From the NCBI RefSeq assembly GCF_004134905.2, contig NZ_SDPQ02000001.1, positions 434,001 through 498,000 of the forward strand: DNA of 64,000 bases, read 5' to 3'. This stretch comes from Aeromicrobium ginsengisoli (GTDB lineage: Bacteria > Actinomycetota > Actinomycetes > Propionibacteriales > Nocardioidaceae). Positions within the stretch are counted from its first letter, which is position 1. The number at the start of each line of letters is the position of its first letter. A program made the position numbers and the translations under genes. The notes beneath the pieces were generated by a model that saw only the letters and a program-made list of their open reading frames with translations, did no database searches and was not told the origin of the DNA. Below are positions 11,640 to 21,351 of this stretch, piece after piece.

Positions 11640-12269
11640 CTACTCCTCGTCCGGGGTCGCGACGGCGTTGTCGGGCAGTGTGAGCAACAACGCTTCCCGC
11701 GGAATCCGAGCCTCGACGCCGCGGACCACGATGACGTCCTTGAACGCGTCCATGAGCGGTCCGTCGTCGACCGGATTGAGCCCGACCTCGCCGAGGAACG
11801 TGCCGCGGAGCAGCCAGCGCGGGCCTTCGACGGCGACGATGCGGCTGGGCTGGAAGCCCTTCTCGCCGTCGGACAGGTCGACCGGCACGCTGACGCGCAG
11901 CTCGGGACCGAACAGGCCGTCGACCTGCTCACACTCGCCCTCCAGCCGGGCGACCTCGAGGATCAGGTCGTCGCGCACCTCGTCCCACAGACCGCCCGAG
12001 CGGGTCGCGGCGAAGGCGCGCAGCTCGAGCGCGGAGTCCTCGGCGACCAGGACCGCCGAGGCGATCTGCCCGGCCTCGCCCTCGGCCGGGAGCTGGATCG
12101 AGTACGCGTCGCGCGCCCGTACGAGCAGCGGCCCGAGGTCGACATAGGAATCGTCGCCGTCGGGCGTCTTCTCCGAGATGTCCCACGGACCGTTCGCACG
12201 TACGTCGGGCGTCGTCTCCTCGGACTCGACCTCGTCCTGCGACTGCTCCTGCTTGCGTCGGCGCACCAT
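11640..12269 (-). CDS. DUF3710 domain-containing protein
   Basis: A 209-residue soluble protein. It has a charged N-terminus (RRRKQEQSQDEVESEE), then the conserved core beginning GPWDISEKTPDGDDSYVDLG, with LRGTFLGEVGLNP near residue 160. No catalytic residues are recognised. Its start codon shares one base with the dut stop (TGATG), so the two are coupled. Equivalent by order to Rv2696c; no counterpart of Rv2695 is present here. Confidence 0.85.
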   Translation of the reverse strand: MVRRRKQEQSQDEVESEETTPDVRANGPWDISEKTPDGDDSYVDLGPLLVRARDAYSIQLPAEGEAGQIASAVLVAEDSALELRAFAATRSGGLWDEVRDDLILEVARLEGECEQVDGLFGPELRVSVPVDLSDGEKGFQPSRIVAVEGPRWLLRGTFLGEVGLNPVDDGPLMDAFKDVIVVRGVEARIPREALLLTLPDNAVATPDEE

Positions 12270-12736
12270 CAGCTTCTCTCCCCCTGGGGCTCGGCGATCG
12301 CGTGACCGCCGGTCGAACCGTACCCTCCGGCCCCACGCACCGAGTCCGGCAGCGACTCGGCCTCCGTGAACGCCACGCGCTCGACGCGTTGGATCACGAG
12401 CTGCGCGACCCGATCGCCGCGCGTCAGACGTACGGACTCGCGGGGGTCGTGGTTGACCAGAAGGACCTTGATCTCTCCACGGTAACCCGCATCGATCGTG
12501 CCGGGGGTGTTGACGATCGACAGGCCGTGGCGCAGAGCGAGTCCTGAGCGCGGGTGCACGAACGCGGCGAGGCCGTCGGGCAGGGCGACCGCGATGCCGG
12601 TCGGGACCAGCACCCGCTCCCCCGGTGCGAGATCGACGTCGATCGTCGTCACGAGGTCGGCACCGGCGTCGCCGGGATGCGCGTACGTCGGGAGCGGCAC
12701 TCCCGGATCAAGCCGGGTGACGGTGACCTCGAACAT
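12269..12736 (-). CDS. dut: dUTP diphosphatase
   Basis: Hydrolyses dUTP to dUMP and diphosphate, keeping uracil out of DNA and supplying dUMP for thymidylate synthesis. The 155-residue length is typical of trimeric dUTPases. All five motifs are visible: HPGDAGADL (I), PRSGLA (III core, with [11 protein letters not shown]), [13 protein letters not shown] (II/IV region), [11 protein letters not shown] (IV) and the C-terminal arm [11 protein letters not shown] (V) that closes over the nucleotide. The ATG at 12736 gives the family's normal N-terminus; the long in-frame extension upstream is non-coding shadow of the opposite strand. It heads the dut-DUF3710-OB-DUF3159 operon. Confidence 0.96.
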   Translation of the reverse strand: MFEVTVTRLDPGVPLPTYAHPGDAGADLVTTIDVDLAPGERVLVPTGIAVALPDGLAAFVHPRSGLALRHGLSIVNTPGTIDAGYRGEIKVLLVNHDPRESVRLTRGDRVAQLVIQRVERVAFTEAESLPDSVRGAGGYGSTGGHAIAEPQGERS

Positions 12737-12790
12737 GGCAGCGACCCTACCTGCGTCGGGCCGCCGTCCGGCATGAGGCAAGGTTGAACC

Positions 12791-13297
12791 GTGACGACGT
12801 ACCGCGAACGACTGACCGCGCCCGCTTCCTGGTGGCTCGCGGCGCTCGTGTTCGCTGCCGCCTGGGGCTGGATCATGCTCGTCGCGACCAACTGGCCCAT
12901 CGCGGTCGTCACGACGGCCATCGTCGCCGGACCCGGTCTCTACGTCGTGTGGCGCTACGGCTCTCTGCTGATCGCGGTGGACGCCGACGGCCTGCGGGTC
13001 GGTCGCGCGTCGATCGATCGTGCGCACGTCGGTGCGGTCGAGCCACTGCACCGGGCCGACTACCGGCTCAAGCTCGGCACCGGCGCGGACGCCCGGGCCT
13101 ACCTCGTGACGCGCCCCTACATCGATCGCGGCGTGCTCATCCCGCTCGCCGACGACAGCGACCCCACGCCCTACTGGCTCGTGTCGAGCCGCCGTCCGGA
13201 CGCGCTTGCCGCAGCTCTGGGCCACACTGAGAATGCGCCGGCCACACCGGCGTACGACCCGAACGGAGACACGCCCCGTGGCGAAGAAGAAGGCTAA
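12791..13297 (+). CDS. DUF3093 family membrane protein
   Basis: A 168-residue protein with two N-terminal membrane segments (residues about 14-32 and 37-55), then a cytoplasmic beta-rich domain ending in [14 protein letters not shown], the family signature. Function unknown. The start is GTG at 12791, divergent from dut with about 50 bp between. Its 3' end overlaps the next gene by 20 bp. Order matches Rv2698. Confidence 0.85.
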   Translation: MTTYRERLTAPASWWLAALVFAAAWGWIMLVATNWPIAVVTTAIVAGPGLYVVWRYGSLLIAVDADGLRVGRASIDRAHVGAVEPLHRADYRLKLGTGADARAYLVTRPYIDRGVLIPLADDSDPTPYWLVSSRRPDALAAALGHTENAPATPAYDPNGDTPRGEEEG

Positions 13298-13724
13298 GCA
13301 CTCAGAGCAGCTCCTCGCCGAGGCCGCCACGACGCCCAAGACCAAGGCGCCCGGCAAGAGCACCTGGCGACTCATGGATCGTGGCTCGTCGATCGTCGCG
13401 GGCCTGCTCGCGCAGCGGGCGTCGGTGCTCGCGTGGCGTGCCGTGACCGGCAAGAAGCCGCCGAGCAGTGGCCGCCACCCCGACGTCACGACCGGTGAGG
13501 CCGTGGCATGGGCTGTTGTGGGCGGCGCGATCATCGAGCTCGTCAAGGTCGGCGTACGCCGCGGCACCGCGAACTATTGGGTGAGGTCGACTGGTCAGCT
13601 GCCGCCCGGCATGAAGCCCCTCGAGAACTCGGTCCCGGACAACGCAAAGGAGCCGGTCCTTGCGGATCCGGCTCCCGAACGTTCGACCAAGAAGAAGGTC
13701 AGTAGGCGCAGTCGCGGCAGATGA
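13278..13724 (+). CDS. DUF4235 family protein
   Basis: A 148-residue protein with a Lys-rich N-terminus. The core at residues about 30-105 carries [19 protein letters not shown] and [21 protein letters not shown], two hydrophobic segments typical of DUF4235. The C-terminus is again basic. The GTG at 13278 lies 9 nt after GGAG and inside the end of the DUF3093 gene. Its last 26 bp overlap the convergent DUF4193 gene. Confidence 0.75.
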   Translation: MAKKKAKHSEQLLAEAATTPKTKAPGKSTWRLMDRGSSIVAGLLAQRASVLAWRAVTGKKPPSSGRHPDVTTGEAVAWAVVGGAIIELVKVGVRRGTANYWVRSTGQLPPGMKPLENSVPDNAKEPVLADPAPERSTKKKVSRRSRGR

Positions 13725-13998
13725 GCACGCCGTTCTTCTCCGATGCCAGCTGGCTGCGGTGATGCACCAGGAAGCAGGACGAGCAGGTGAACTCGTCGAG
13801 CTGCTTGGGCACGACCTGGACCGCGAGCTCCTCGTGTGACAGGTCCGCACCGGGCAGCTCGAAGTTCTCGGCAGCCTCGGTCTCGTCCTCGTCGACCTTG
13901 CCCGAGCTCTTCTCGTGCCGACGCGCCTTGAGCTCCTCGATGCTGTCCTCGGACTGCTCTTCTTCGGTCTTGCGCGGTGCGTCGTAATCGGTAGCCAT
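13699..13998 (-). CDS. DUF4193 family zinc-ribbon-like protein
   Basis: A 99-residue acidic protein. It opens with MATDYDAPRKTEEE, has a charged middle, and ends in CSSCFLVHHRSQLA...CRDCAY, two CxxC pairs that should hold zinc. The family is nearly universal in Actinobacteria and of unknown function; the M. tuberculosis equivalent is Rv2699c. The ATG at 13998 follows AAGGGAG with 5 nt spacing. It converges on the DUF4235 gene with a 26-bp overlap. Confidence 0.9.
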   Translation of the reverse strand: MATDYDAPRKTEEEQSEDSIEELKARRHEKSSGKVDEDETEAAENFELPGADLSHEELAVQVVPKQLDEFTCSSCFLVHHRSQLASEKNGVLICRDCAY

Positions 13999-14061
13999 CA
14001 AATCTCCCTTTGTGCGGAACAACCGGCGTGATTGTGCCACACGCCCCAAATGTTCCGTTCG

Positions 14062-14853
14062 TCAGAACCCACAAGCACGTACGAGGGCGAAATATTCCTC
14101 GGCAATCGCAGGATGAGCAGCCATCACCATACGCTCGTCCGGGCCGCCGTCGATGCCGCTCAGCAGAAGGCCCGACTCGGCCGCGATCAGGCCGCCTGCG
14201 GCGAGGTCCCAAGGCTTGAGTCCCTGCTCGAGATAGGCGTCGAACTGGCCCTCGGCCAGACCGCACAGGTCGAGCGCCGCCGAGCCGATCCGGCGGATGT
14301 CGCGGACCTGTGGCAGGAACGTCGCCATCGCCGCGGCCTGCGCCGTGCGGACCGCCGGTATGTAGTTGAAGCCGGTCGCGACCAGCGCGTGGGCCACGGA
14401 CTCCGGCTGCGGTGCGGTGAGCACCTGGCGTGACTCGCCTGCGTAGCGCCAGGCGCCCGCACCGCGTAGTGCGCCCCACTCGGCGCCGGACGCGATGTTG
14501 ACGACGTAGCCCGCGACGACCTCGCCGTCCTGGCGCGCCGCGATCGAGACGGCGTAGGCCGGGATGCCGTAGACGAAGTTGACCGTGCCGTCGATCGGGT
14601 CGACGACCCAGTCGACCCCGGTCGTGCCGACGACGTCGTTGCCCTCCTCGCCGACGAAACCGTCATCGGGCCGAGCGGCGAAGATGCGCTCACGGATGAG
14701 GCGTTCGCAGGCCTCGTCGATCTCGGTGACGACGTCGGTGGGGCTCGACTTGGTGGCCGAGATCGTGACGCGTCCGGCCGGGCGCTTGTCTGCGACGAAC
14801 GCGGCGGCTTCGCGGCCGACCTCTCGGGCCAGCGTCAGGAACTGTTCGGTCAT
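14062..14853 (-). CDS. suhB: Inositol monophosphatase family protein
   Basis: A 263-residue Mg2+-dependent phosphatase that probably releases inositol from inositol-1-phosphate. In this group it may serve phosphatidylinositol or mycothiol synthesis. The metal-binding motifs are complete: a Glu in [20 protein letters not shown] (the DPxDGTxNF signature), and the C-terminal [11 protein letters not shown]. Its ATG overlaps the ferrochelatase stop (ATGA). Order corresponds to Rv2701c (suhB). Substrate specificity cannot be told from sequence. Confidence 0.9.
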   Translation of the reverse strand: MTEQFLTLAREVGREAAAFVADKRPAGRVTISATKSSPTDVVTEIDEACERLIRERIFAARPDDGFVGEEGNDVVGTTGVDWVVDPIDGTVNFVYGIPAYAVSIAARQDGEVVAGYVVNIASGAEWGALRGAGAWRYAGESRQVLTAPQPESVAHALVATGFNYIPAVRTAQAAAMATFLPQVRDIRRIGSAALDLCGLAEGQFDAYLEQGLKPWDLAAGGLIAAESGLLLSGIDGGPDERMVMAAHPAIAEEYFALVRACGF

Positions 14854-15923
14854 GCGGTTGCCGTCGCGGTTGCGTCGCCGACGCCGCCGATCGTCGGCAG
14901 GGCCGATCGCGGGTTGAGGCAGCAGTCGACCGGGCACACGTCGTGGGACGGTCCGAGCTCGCCGAGCGAGCAGCGTTCGGGCTGCTCCCCCCGCTCGACC
15001 GCAGCGCGCTCGAGCAGCAGGTCGCGCACCATCGCGACGAAGTCGGGGTGAGCGCCAGGCGTGTCGACCCGGTCGTAGGTCATGCCGAGTCCGTCGGCGG
15101 TCATCTTGGCCTCGGTGTCGAGGTCGTAGATGACCTCCATGTGGTCGGAGATGAAGCCGATCGGCACGACCACGACCGACGTGGTGCCGGACTCGTGCAG
15201 CTCGCGCAGGTGGTCGTTGATGTCGGGCTCGAGCCACGGCATGTGCGGGGAGCCGGAGCGCGAGCAGTAGGCCAGCGACCAGCGATGCGTACCGGCGCCC
15301 TCGGCGACCATGGCTGCGACGCTCTCGTGCTGCCGGACGTACGCCTCACGGCCCGGGCCGCCGCTCGCGAGGTTCATGGTCTCGGGGATCGAGTGCGTGA
15401 CGAAGACGACGTGCGTGCCGTCCGGCGCGCTGGCGAGCGCCTCCGACGTCGCCTCGATGAACGGCCCGACGAACCCCGGGTGGTTGAAGTAGTGCCGCAG
15501 TCGGCTGAGCTCGATGCCGAGGCCGCTGACCGCGTCGTAGAGGTCCTCGCGGTACTGCCGGCAGCCGGAGTATGACGAGTAGGCGCTGGTGACGAAGCAC
15601 GCTGCTCGGCGTACGCCGTCGGCGGCCATCTGGCGGGCGGCGTCTCGCAGGTAGGGGTCCCAGTTGCGGTTGCCCCAGTAGATCGGCAGGTCGACCCCGT
15701 GTTCGGCGAAGTCCTTGCGGAGCGCGTCGAGCAGCTCGAGGTTGAGCTCGTTGATCGGCGACTTCCCGCCGAACAGGAAGTAGTGCTGGCCGACCTCCTC
15801 GAGCCGTTCCCGCGGGATGCCGCGGCCCATCGTGACGTTCTCGAGGAACGGGACGACGTCGTCCGGATGCTCCGGACCGCCGAACGACACGAGCAGAAGT
15901 GCATCGAAGGGGCGAGCATCCAT
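14850..15923 (-). CDS. hemH: Coproporphyrin/protoporphyrin ferrochelatase
   Basis: Inserts Fe2+ into the porphyrin ring in haem synthesis. In Actinobacteria this enzyme (CpfC) acts on coproporphyrin III. The protein is 357 residues. [14 protein letters not shown] opens the fold, [11 protein letters not shown] and [15 protein letters not shown] lie near the active site, and FVTHSIPE carries a catalytic-region His. The C-terminal [18 protein letters not shown] has the cysteines of the [2Fe-2S] cluster found in actinobacterial enzymes. The ATG at 15923 gives the standard N-terminus. Coupled to suhB downstream. Confidence 0.93.
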   Translation of the reverse strand: MDARPFDALLLVSFGGPEHPDDVVPFLENVTMGRGIPRERLEEVGQHYFLFGGKSPINELNLELLDALRKDFAEHGVDLPIYWGNRNWDPYLRDAARQMAADGVRRAACFVTSAYSSYSGCRQYREDLYDAVSGLGIELSRLRHYFNHPGFVGPFIEATSEALASAPDGTHVVFVTHSIPETMNLASGGPGREAYVRQHESVAAMVAEGAGTHRWSLAYCSRSGSPHMPWLEPDINDHLRELHESGTTSVVVVPIGFISDHMEVIYDLDTEAKMTADGLGMTYDRVDTPGAHPDFVAMVRDLLLERAAVERGEQPERCSLGELGPSHDVCPVDCCLNPRSALPTIGGVGDATATATA

Positions 15924-15975
15924 GCGCTCATCATCCCACCGCCACCGATATGGTCGGCATGCTGGGAGGCCCTTC

Positions 15976-17160
15976 ATGCTGACGACCTATCGGGACGTGC
16001 TGTCACGACCCGGTGCCGTGCTGTTCTCTTCCACCGCGGTCGTGTCCCGGCTGCCGCTGTCGATGGCCGGCTTCGGCATCGTCCTGCTGGTCTCGGAGCG
16101 CACGGGATCGTACGGCCGCGCGGGTGTGCTCGCCGCGGTCTACGTCCTCGCAGCCGCCGTCTTCGGCCCGACTCAGGGCCGACTCGCCGATCGCCTCGGC
16201 CAGTCGCGCGTGCTGTGGGTCGTCGGCGCCGTGTACGCCCTCGGCATGGCTCTCACGCTCGTCGCGATCGGCGAGGACTGGGCCACACCGCTGCCGCACG
16301 TGTGCGTGGCGATCGCCGGTCTCGCGACCCCGCAGACTGGGAGCATGGTGCGTGCGCGTTGGACGCACGCCGTGGCCGACCGGAGCCAGCTCAACACCGC
16401 CTTCTCGATCGAGGCGGTGCTCGACGAGGTCGTGTTCATGGTCGGCCCGGTCCTCGTGACGGTGCTGACGCTGCAGCTCTCGGACTACGCCGGACTGATC
16501 GCGGCGGCCGCTGCTGCGTCGCTCGGATCGTGGGCGCTGGCGACCCAACGACGTACTGAACCGCCCCTCGTCGAGCACGTCGAGGGCGCGCGCCCGCCGA
16601 TCGGCTGGGGGCTGCTCGGACCCGTGGTGGCCTCGTCCGTGGGCCTCGGCATGCTGTTCGGTTCGGCCGAGGTCATCGTCGTGGCGTTCTGCACCGAGGA
16701 GGGCAACCGCGGCGCCGCCGGGTTCGTCATCGCGATCTGGGCGACCGGCAGCCTCATCGCGGGTGTCGTGGTCGGCGCACTCCCCCAGCCCGCGGAACCG
16801 CTGCACCGGCTCCGCGCGTCGCTGCTGGCACTCGCCCTGCTGTTCGCGCCGCTCGCGGTGCTCTCGGGCATACCGCTCATCGCCGTCGGCATGTTCCTCA
16901 CGGGGTTCATGATCTCGCCGACGCTCATCGCGACCGTCAACCTGATCGAGCGCAGCATGCCCTCGTCGCGCCTCACCGAGGCCCTCACGTGGACCACCAC
17001 GGGGCTCGCCGTCGGAGTGGCTCCGGGCTCCGCGATCGCCGGCTGGGTCATCGATCACCAAGGCGCATCGGCAGGGTTCCTGGTCCCCCTGATCTCGGGT
17101 CTGGCCGCTGCTGCCGTCGCGTGGAGCATTCGGACGCCGTCGCGGGGTGCCGCGGGGTGA
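15976..17160 (+). CDS. MFS transporter
   Basis: A 394-residue major facilitator with 12 predicted membrane segments. The loop between segments 2 and 3 carries [13 protein letters not shown], the MFS signature. The substrate is unknown; small drug-efflux-like members of this size are common. The ATG at 15976 is preceded by GGGAGG with suitable spacing. Divergent from hemH with about 50 bp between and 36 bp upstream of putA in the same direction. Confidence 0.85.
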   Translation: MLTTYRDVLSRPGAVLFSSTAVVSRLPLSMAGFGIVLLVSERTGSYGRAGVLAAVYVLAAAVFGPTQGRLADRLGQSRVLWVVGAVYALGMALTLVAIGEDWATPLPHVCVAIAGLATPQTGSMVRARWTHAVADRSQLNTAFSIEAVLDEVVFMVGPVLVTVLTLQLSDYAGLIAAAAAASLGSWALATQRRTEPPLVEHVEGARPPIGWGLLGPVVASSVGLGMLFGSAEVIVVAFCTEEGNRGAAGFVIAIWATGSLIAGVVVGALPQPAEPLHRLRASLLALALLFAPLAVLSGIPLIAVGMFLTGFMISPTLIATVNLIERSMPSSRLTEALTWTTTGLAVGVAPGSAIAGWVIDHQGASAGFLVPLISGLAAAAVAWSIRTPSRGAAG

Positions 17161-17196
17161 ACTTCGGGGCAGTGTGGCACTAACCTTGGGCACGAC

Positions 17197-20100
17197 ATGA
17201 CCGAACTCACTCTCGCCGAACGCAGCGTCGAGCTCGTGCGCACCTGGATCGATCCGGAGCGCACCTCCAAATGCCGTGCTGATCCGTCCGCCGAACGCCT
17301 CGCCCAGCTGCTCAAGGACCCGCACGGGCTCGAGTTCACGATCGGGTTCGTCGACCGCGTAGTACGCCCCGACGACCACCGCGTGGCGGCCCGCAACCTG
17401 CGACGGCTCGCGCTGCACACCCCGTCATTCCTCCCGGCGTCCCAGCGCGTCCTGCTCAAGCTCGGTGCCGTCACGGCGGTCGTGTTCCCCAAGCTCGTCG
17501 TGTCGATCGCGCGGCGCACGCTGCGCCGCATGGTCGGCCACCTCGTCGTCGACGCCCGGCCCGACAAGCTCGGCAAGACGATCAAGCGCCTGCGCTCCGG
17601 CGGCGACCGGCTCAACCTCAACCTGCTCGGCGAGGCCGTCCTCGGCGAGGGCGAGGCGGCGCATCGCCGCGACGGCACCATGGAGCTGCTGGAGCGGGAC
17701 GACGTCGACTACGTCTCGGTCAAGGTCTCGTCAGTCGCCAGCCAGCTCTCGATGTGGGCGTTCGACGAGTCCGTCGCCCGCGTCGTCAAGCAGCTGACGC
17801 CGCTCTACGAGCGGGCCTCCAGCGGCGAGCCGACGTTCATCAACCTCGACATGGAGGAGTACCACGACCTCGACCTGACGGTCGCGGTGTTCAAGGCGAT
17901 CCTCGAGTCGTTCCCCGACCTCGAGGCCGGCATCGTCCTGCAGGCCTACCTGCCGGACGCTCTCGGCGCGATGCAGGACCTGCAGGAGTGGGCGACCCAG
18001 CGCCGCGCCAAGGGCGGCGCACCGATCAAGGTGCGGGTCGTCAAGGGCGCCAACCTCGCCATGGAGCGGGTCGACGCCGCGATGCACGGCTGGCCGCTCG
18101 CAACCTGGTCCAGCAAGCAGGAGACCGACACCAACTACAAGCGCGTGCTCGACTGGTCCATGACGCCCGAGCGCACCGACGCCGTACGCCTCGGTGTCGC
18201 CGGCCAGAACCTGTTCGACATCGCGTACGCCTGGCTGCTCGCCGGCGACCGCGGCGTCCGGGACGGTGTCGACTTCGAGATGCTGCTCGGCATGGACAGC
18301 GGTCCGGTCGACGCGGTCCGCGACGACATCGGCCAGCTGCTGCTCTACACCCCCGTCGTGCATCCGTCGGAGTTCGACGTCGCGATCTCCTACCTCGTAC
18401 GCCGGCTCGAGGAGAACGCCAGCAGCGACAACTTCATGTCGGCCGCGTTCGAGCTCGCCGACGAGCCCGACCTGCTCAACCGTGAGATCCGTCGCTTCTT
18501 CTCCTCGGTCGATGCTCTCGACGACAGCGTGCCCGAGCCGCACCGCATCCAGAACCGGCTGACCGAGGTCGTGCCGGTGCACCCCGACACGTTCGCCAAC
18601 ACCCCTGACACCGATCCCTCGACGGCGGGCAACCGGGAGTGGGGCCGGCTCGTGCTGGCCCGCTCGGCCTACACGCAGCTGGGCGCCGAGACGGTTGGCA
18701 GCAACAAGATTCCCGGCCCGGCGAGCCTCGAGAGCGTCATCCAGGACACCCGCACGGCGGCCACGGCGTGGCAGGGTCGCGGCTCCGAGGTACGTGCGTG
18801 GATCCTCCACCAGGCCGGCAACGCTCTCGGCGCGCGCCGCGGCGATCTCGTGTCCGTCATGGCCGTCGAGGCCGGCAAGACGATCGCCGAGGCCGACGTC
18901 GAGGTCAGCGAGGCGATCGACTTCGCGCACTACTACGCCGAGTCGGCACGTCGCCTCGAGGCGGTTGACGGCGCCGAGTTCGTCCCCGACACCCTGACGA
19001 TCGTCGCTCCCCCATGGAACTTCCCGGTCGCCATCCCGGCCGGCTCCGTGCTCGCCGCGCTGGCCGTGGGCAGCGGCGTCGTCATCAAGGCCGCACCTCA
19101 GACCCGTCGCTGTGCAGCCGTGATGGTCGAGGCCCTGTGGCAGGCCGGCGTGCCGCGAGACGTGCTGCGCTACGTCACGATCGACGAGGGCCCGCTGAGC
19201 AAGGCCCTGATCTCGCACTCCGACGTCGACCGCGTCATCCTCACGGGTGGCTGGGACACCGCCAACCTGTTCCGCTCGTGGCGCCCTGACCTGCCGCTGC
19301 TGGCCGAGACGAGCGGCAAGAACGCCATCGTCATCACGCCCAGCGCCGACATCGACCTCGCGGTGGCCGACCTCGTCAAGAGCGCGTTCGGGCACGCCGG
19401 GCAGAAGTGCTCGGCCGCCAGCCTGGCGATCCTCGTCGGGTCCGTGGGCGACTCCGAGCGCTTCGAGCGTCAGCTCGTCGACGCAGTCTCGTCGCTCAAG
19501 GTCGGCTTCCCGCACGATCCCGAGGTCACGATGGGCCCGATCATCGAGCCGCCCCTCGGCAAGCTGGCCGAGGGCCTCACCGCACTCGGCGACGGCGAGG
19601 AGTGGCTCCTCGCACCGCGCCAGCTCGGTTCCGATCCCCGGGTCTGGTCGCCGGGCGTCCGCACGGGCGTACGCCCCGGGAGCCGCTTCCACACGACGGA
19701 GTACTTTGGCCCCGTCCTCGGCATCATGAAGGCCAAGTCTCTGCAGCAGGCGATCGAGTGGCAGAACGCGACGGACTACGGCCTCACCGCCGGCATCCAC
19801 TCGCTCGACGCCAAGGAGGTCAACACCTGGATCGACTCGGTCCAGGCCGGCAACCTCTACGTCAACCGCGGCATCACCGGGGCCATCGTGCAGCGTCAGC
19901 CGTTCGGTGGCTGGAAGCGGTCCTCCGTCGGCACGACCGCCAAGGCCGGTGGGCCCAACTACCTGACGCACCTCGGCACGTGGAAGCCACGACCGCTGCG
20001 CTCGGCCGAGACACCTGACCTCTCGCGGGAGGTCTCCCGCCTCCTCGACGCCGCACGCCCCCACGTGAGCGGAGTGGAGCACCGCGACCTGGTCGCGGCC

Positions 20101-20592
20101 GCGTCGTCCGATCACGTCGCATGGACTCGCGAGTACGGCGTGCTCAAGGACGTCTCCAAGCTCGGCGTCGAGCGCAACGTGTTCCGCTACGTCTCCGTGC
20201 CGGTCGCGATCCGCTTCGACGGCACCTTCCTGCCCGAGCTCATCCGCGTGCTGCTCGCTGCCGCACGCACCGGATCACACGTCGCCGTGAGCTCCCGGAC
20301 GCCCTTGCCGTCGGGGCTGGCGCCCAAGGCGCGCATCGAGACCCACGACGAGTGGCTCGCCCACATCGCGGCGACCCGTCCGACCCGGCTCCGTCTCGTC
20401 GGGTCCGACGCCCGCGACGTCTCGGTCGCCGTCGACGGCGATCCTGACGTCGCGATCTACGCAGGTCCGGTCACCCAGTCCGGCCGCGTCGAGGCGCTGC
20501 CGTTCCTCCAGGAGCAGTCGGTGACGATCACGAACCACCGCTTCGGCAACCACGATCCCGAGTTCGAGCTCGTCCTCCCCCGCAAGCGCTGA
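17197..20592 (+). CDS. putA: Bifunctional proline dehydrogenase / L-glutamate gamma-semialdehyde dehydrogenase
   Basis: Oxidises proline to glutamate in two steps and channels the intermediate. The protein is 1131 residues. Residues about 60-440 form the FAD-dependent proline dehydrogenase barrel (RVVKGANLAMER, LAGDRGVRDGVDFEMLLGMD). Residues about 500-960 form the NAD-dependent aldehyde dehydrogenase: PPWNFPVAIPAGS, Glu704 in LAETSGKN, the catalytic Cys738 in HAGQKCSAA, and FGGWKRSS near the end. A C-terminal part of about 160 residues follows. There is no N-terminal ribbon-helix-helix DNA-binding domain, so it is not the autoregulatory enterobacterial type. The Shine-Dalgarno before the ATG is weak. 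Confidence 0.95.
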   Translation: MTELTLAERSVELVRTWIDPERTSKCRADPSAERLAQLLKDPHGLEFTIGFVDRVVRPDDHRVAARNLRRLALHTPSFLPASQRVLLKLGAVTAVVFPKLVVSIARRTLRRMVGHLVVDARPDKLGKTIKRLRSGGDRLNLNLLGEAVLGEGEAAHRRDGTMELLERDDVDYVSVKVSSVASQLSMWAFDESVARVVKQLTPLYERASSGEPTFINLDMEEYHDLDLTVAVFKAILESFPDLEAGIVLQAYLPDALGAMQDLQEWATQRRAKGGAPIKVRVVKGANLAMERVDAAMHGWPLATWSSKQETDTNYKRVLDWSMTPERTDAVRLGVAGQNLFDIAYAWLLAGDRGVRDGVDFEMLLGMDSGPVDAVRDDIGQLLLYTPVVHPSEFDVAISYLVRRLEENASSDNFMSAAFELADEPDLLNREIRRFFSSVDALDDSVPEPHRIQNRLTEVVPVHPDTFANTPDTDPSTAGNREWGRLVLARSAYTQLGAETVGSNKIPGPASLESVIQDTRTAATAWQGRGSEVRAWILHQAGNALGARRGDLVSVMAVEAGKTIAEADVEVSEAIDFAHYYAESARRLEAVDGAEFVPDTLTIVAPPWNFPVAIPAGSVLAALAVGSGVVIKAAPQTRRCAAVMVEALWQAGVPRDVLRYVTIDEGPLSKALISHSDVDRVILTGGWDTANLFRSWRPDLPLLAETSGKNAIVITPSADIDLAVADLVKSAFGHAGQKCSAASLAILVGSVGDSERFERQLVDAVSSLKVGFPHDPEVTMGPIIEPPLGKLAEGLTALGDGEEWLLAPRQLGSDPRVWSPGVRTGVRPGSRFHTTEYFGPVLGIMKAKSLQQAIEWQNATDYGLTAGIHSLDAKEVNTWIDSVQAGNLYVNRGITGAIVQRQPFGGWKRSSVGTTAKAGGPNYLTHLGTWKPRPLRSAETPDLSREVSRLLDAARPHVSGVEHRDLVAAASSDHVAWTREYGVLKDVSKLGVERNVFRYVSVPVAIRFDGTFLPELIRVLLAAARTGSHVAVSSRTPLPSGLAPKARIETHDEWLAHIAATRPTRLRLVGSDARDVSVAVDGDPDVAIYAGPVTQSGRVEALPFLQEQSVTITNHRFGNHDPEFELVLPRKR

Positions 20593-20611
20593 CCAACGCT
20601 GGGAGCGGGGT

Positions 20612-21232
20612 TCAGGCGTGGTCGATGCCGGGTGGGAGCGGCGCCGTCCAGCCGCGCTTCAGGGCGATGAGTCGCCAGCCGAGGCATACCGCGAACGCGA
20701 GGGCGTACCACCACTCGGAGTAGCCCTCGTGGTGCACGACCGTCGCGACGAATGCACCGGCGAAGGCCGGCGTCGCGTACAGCTCGCCACGGAAGATGAC
20801 CGGTACGCGGCCGGCCACCACGTCACGCAGCATCCCGCCGCCGATGCCGCTCAACGTGCCGAGCACCGAGGCGGCGAGGACGTTGAGACCTGCCTCGTCG
20901 GCCTTGACCGCGCCCGTGACGCAGAACAGCGCGAGGCCGACGGCGTCGAGAACCATGATCTGGCGTTCCATGCGGCCGAACGCCGGGTGGAACACGAACA
21001 CCGCGAGCGCCGTCGCGGCCGGGACGACCAGGTAGCGCCAGTCCTCGAGCGCCGCCGGTGGGACGGAGCCGATCAGCACGTCGCGCAGCACACCGCCACC
21101 AAGCCCGGTGATCAGGGCCAGCACCGTGACACCGAAGACGTCGAGCTCCTTGCGTACGCCCACCAAGGCACCAGTCGAAGCGAAGACCGCGATTCCGGCG
21201 AGATCGAGGACCAGGAGCAGGGTGTCGGACAC
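20612..21232 (-). CDS. UPF0126/TRIC family membrane channel-like protein
   Basis: A 206-residue membrane protein with seven hydrophobic segments, made of two tandem UPF0126 repeats. Each carries the glycine-rich hairpin motif: TGLGGGVLRDVLIG and SGIGGGMLRDVVAG. Bacterial members are trimeric cation channels related to animal TRIC; some are annotated as glycine transporters, so the physiological substrate is uncertain. Start GTG at 21232. Converges with putA, 19 bp between stops. Confidence 0.9.
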   Translation of the reverse strand: MSDTLLLVLDLAGIAVFASTGALVGVRKELDVFGVTVLALITGLGGGVLRDVLIGSVPPAALEDWRYLVVPAATALAVFVFHPAFGRMERQIMVLDAVGLALFCVTGAVKADEAGLNVLAASVLGTLSGIGGGMLRDVVAGRVPVIFRGELYATPAFAGAFVATVVHHEGYSEWWYALAFAVCLGWRLIALKRGWTAPLPPGIDHA

Positions 21233-21351
21233 GGCGACGACGCTATCGGGTATCGGCGCGTCACCGCAGGTTCGCCACCTGCGCGCCTAGGATGAGAACA
21301 CGCTGCGGGTGAACGCCCACTCGCAGCCGGTGTCACATCGGAGGCGATGAC

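Noticed and set aside
12269..13567. 432-codon version of dut
   Set aside because: The N-terminal extension is antisense to the DUF3093 and DUF4235 genes; dUTPases end at about 150 residues, and the ATG at 12736 restores the family's N-terminus.
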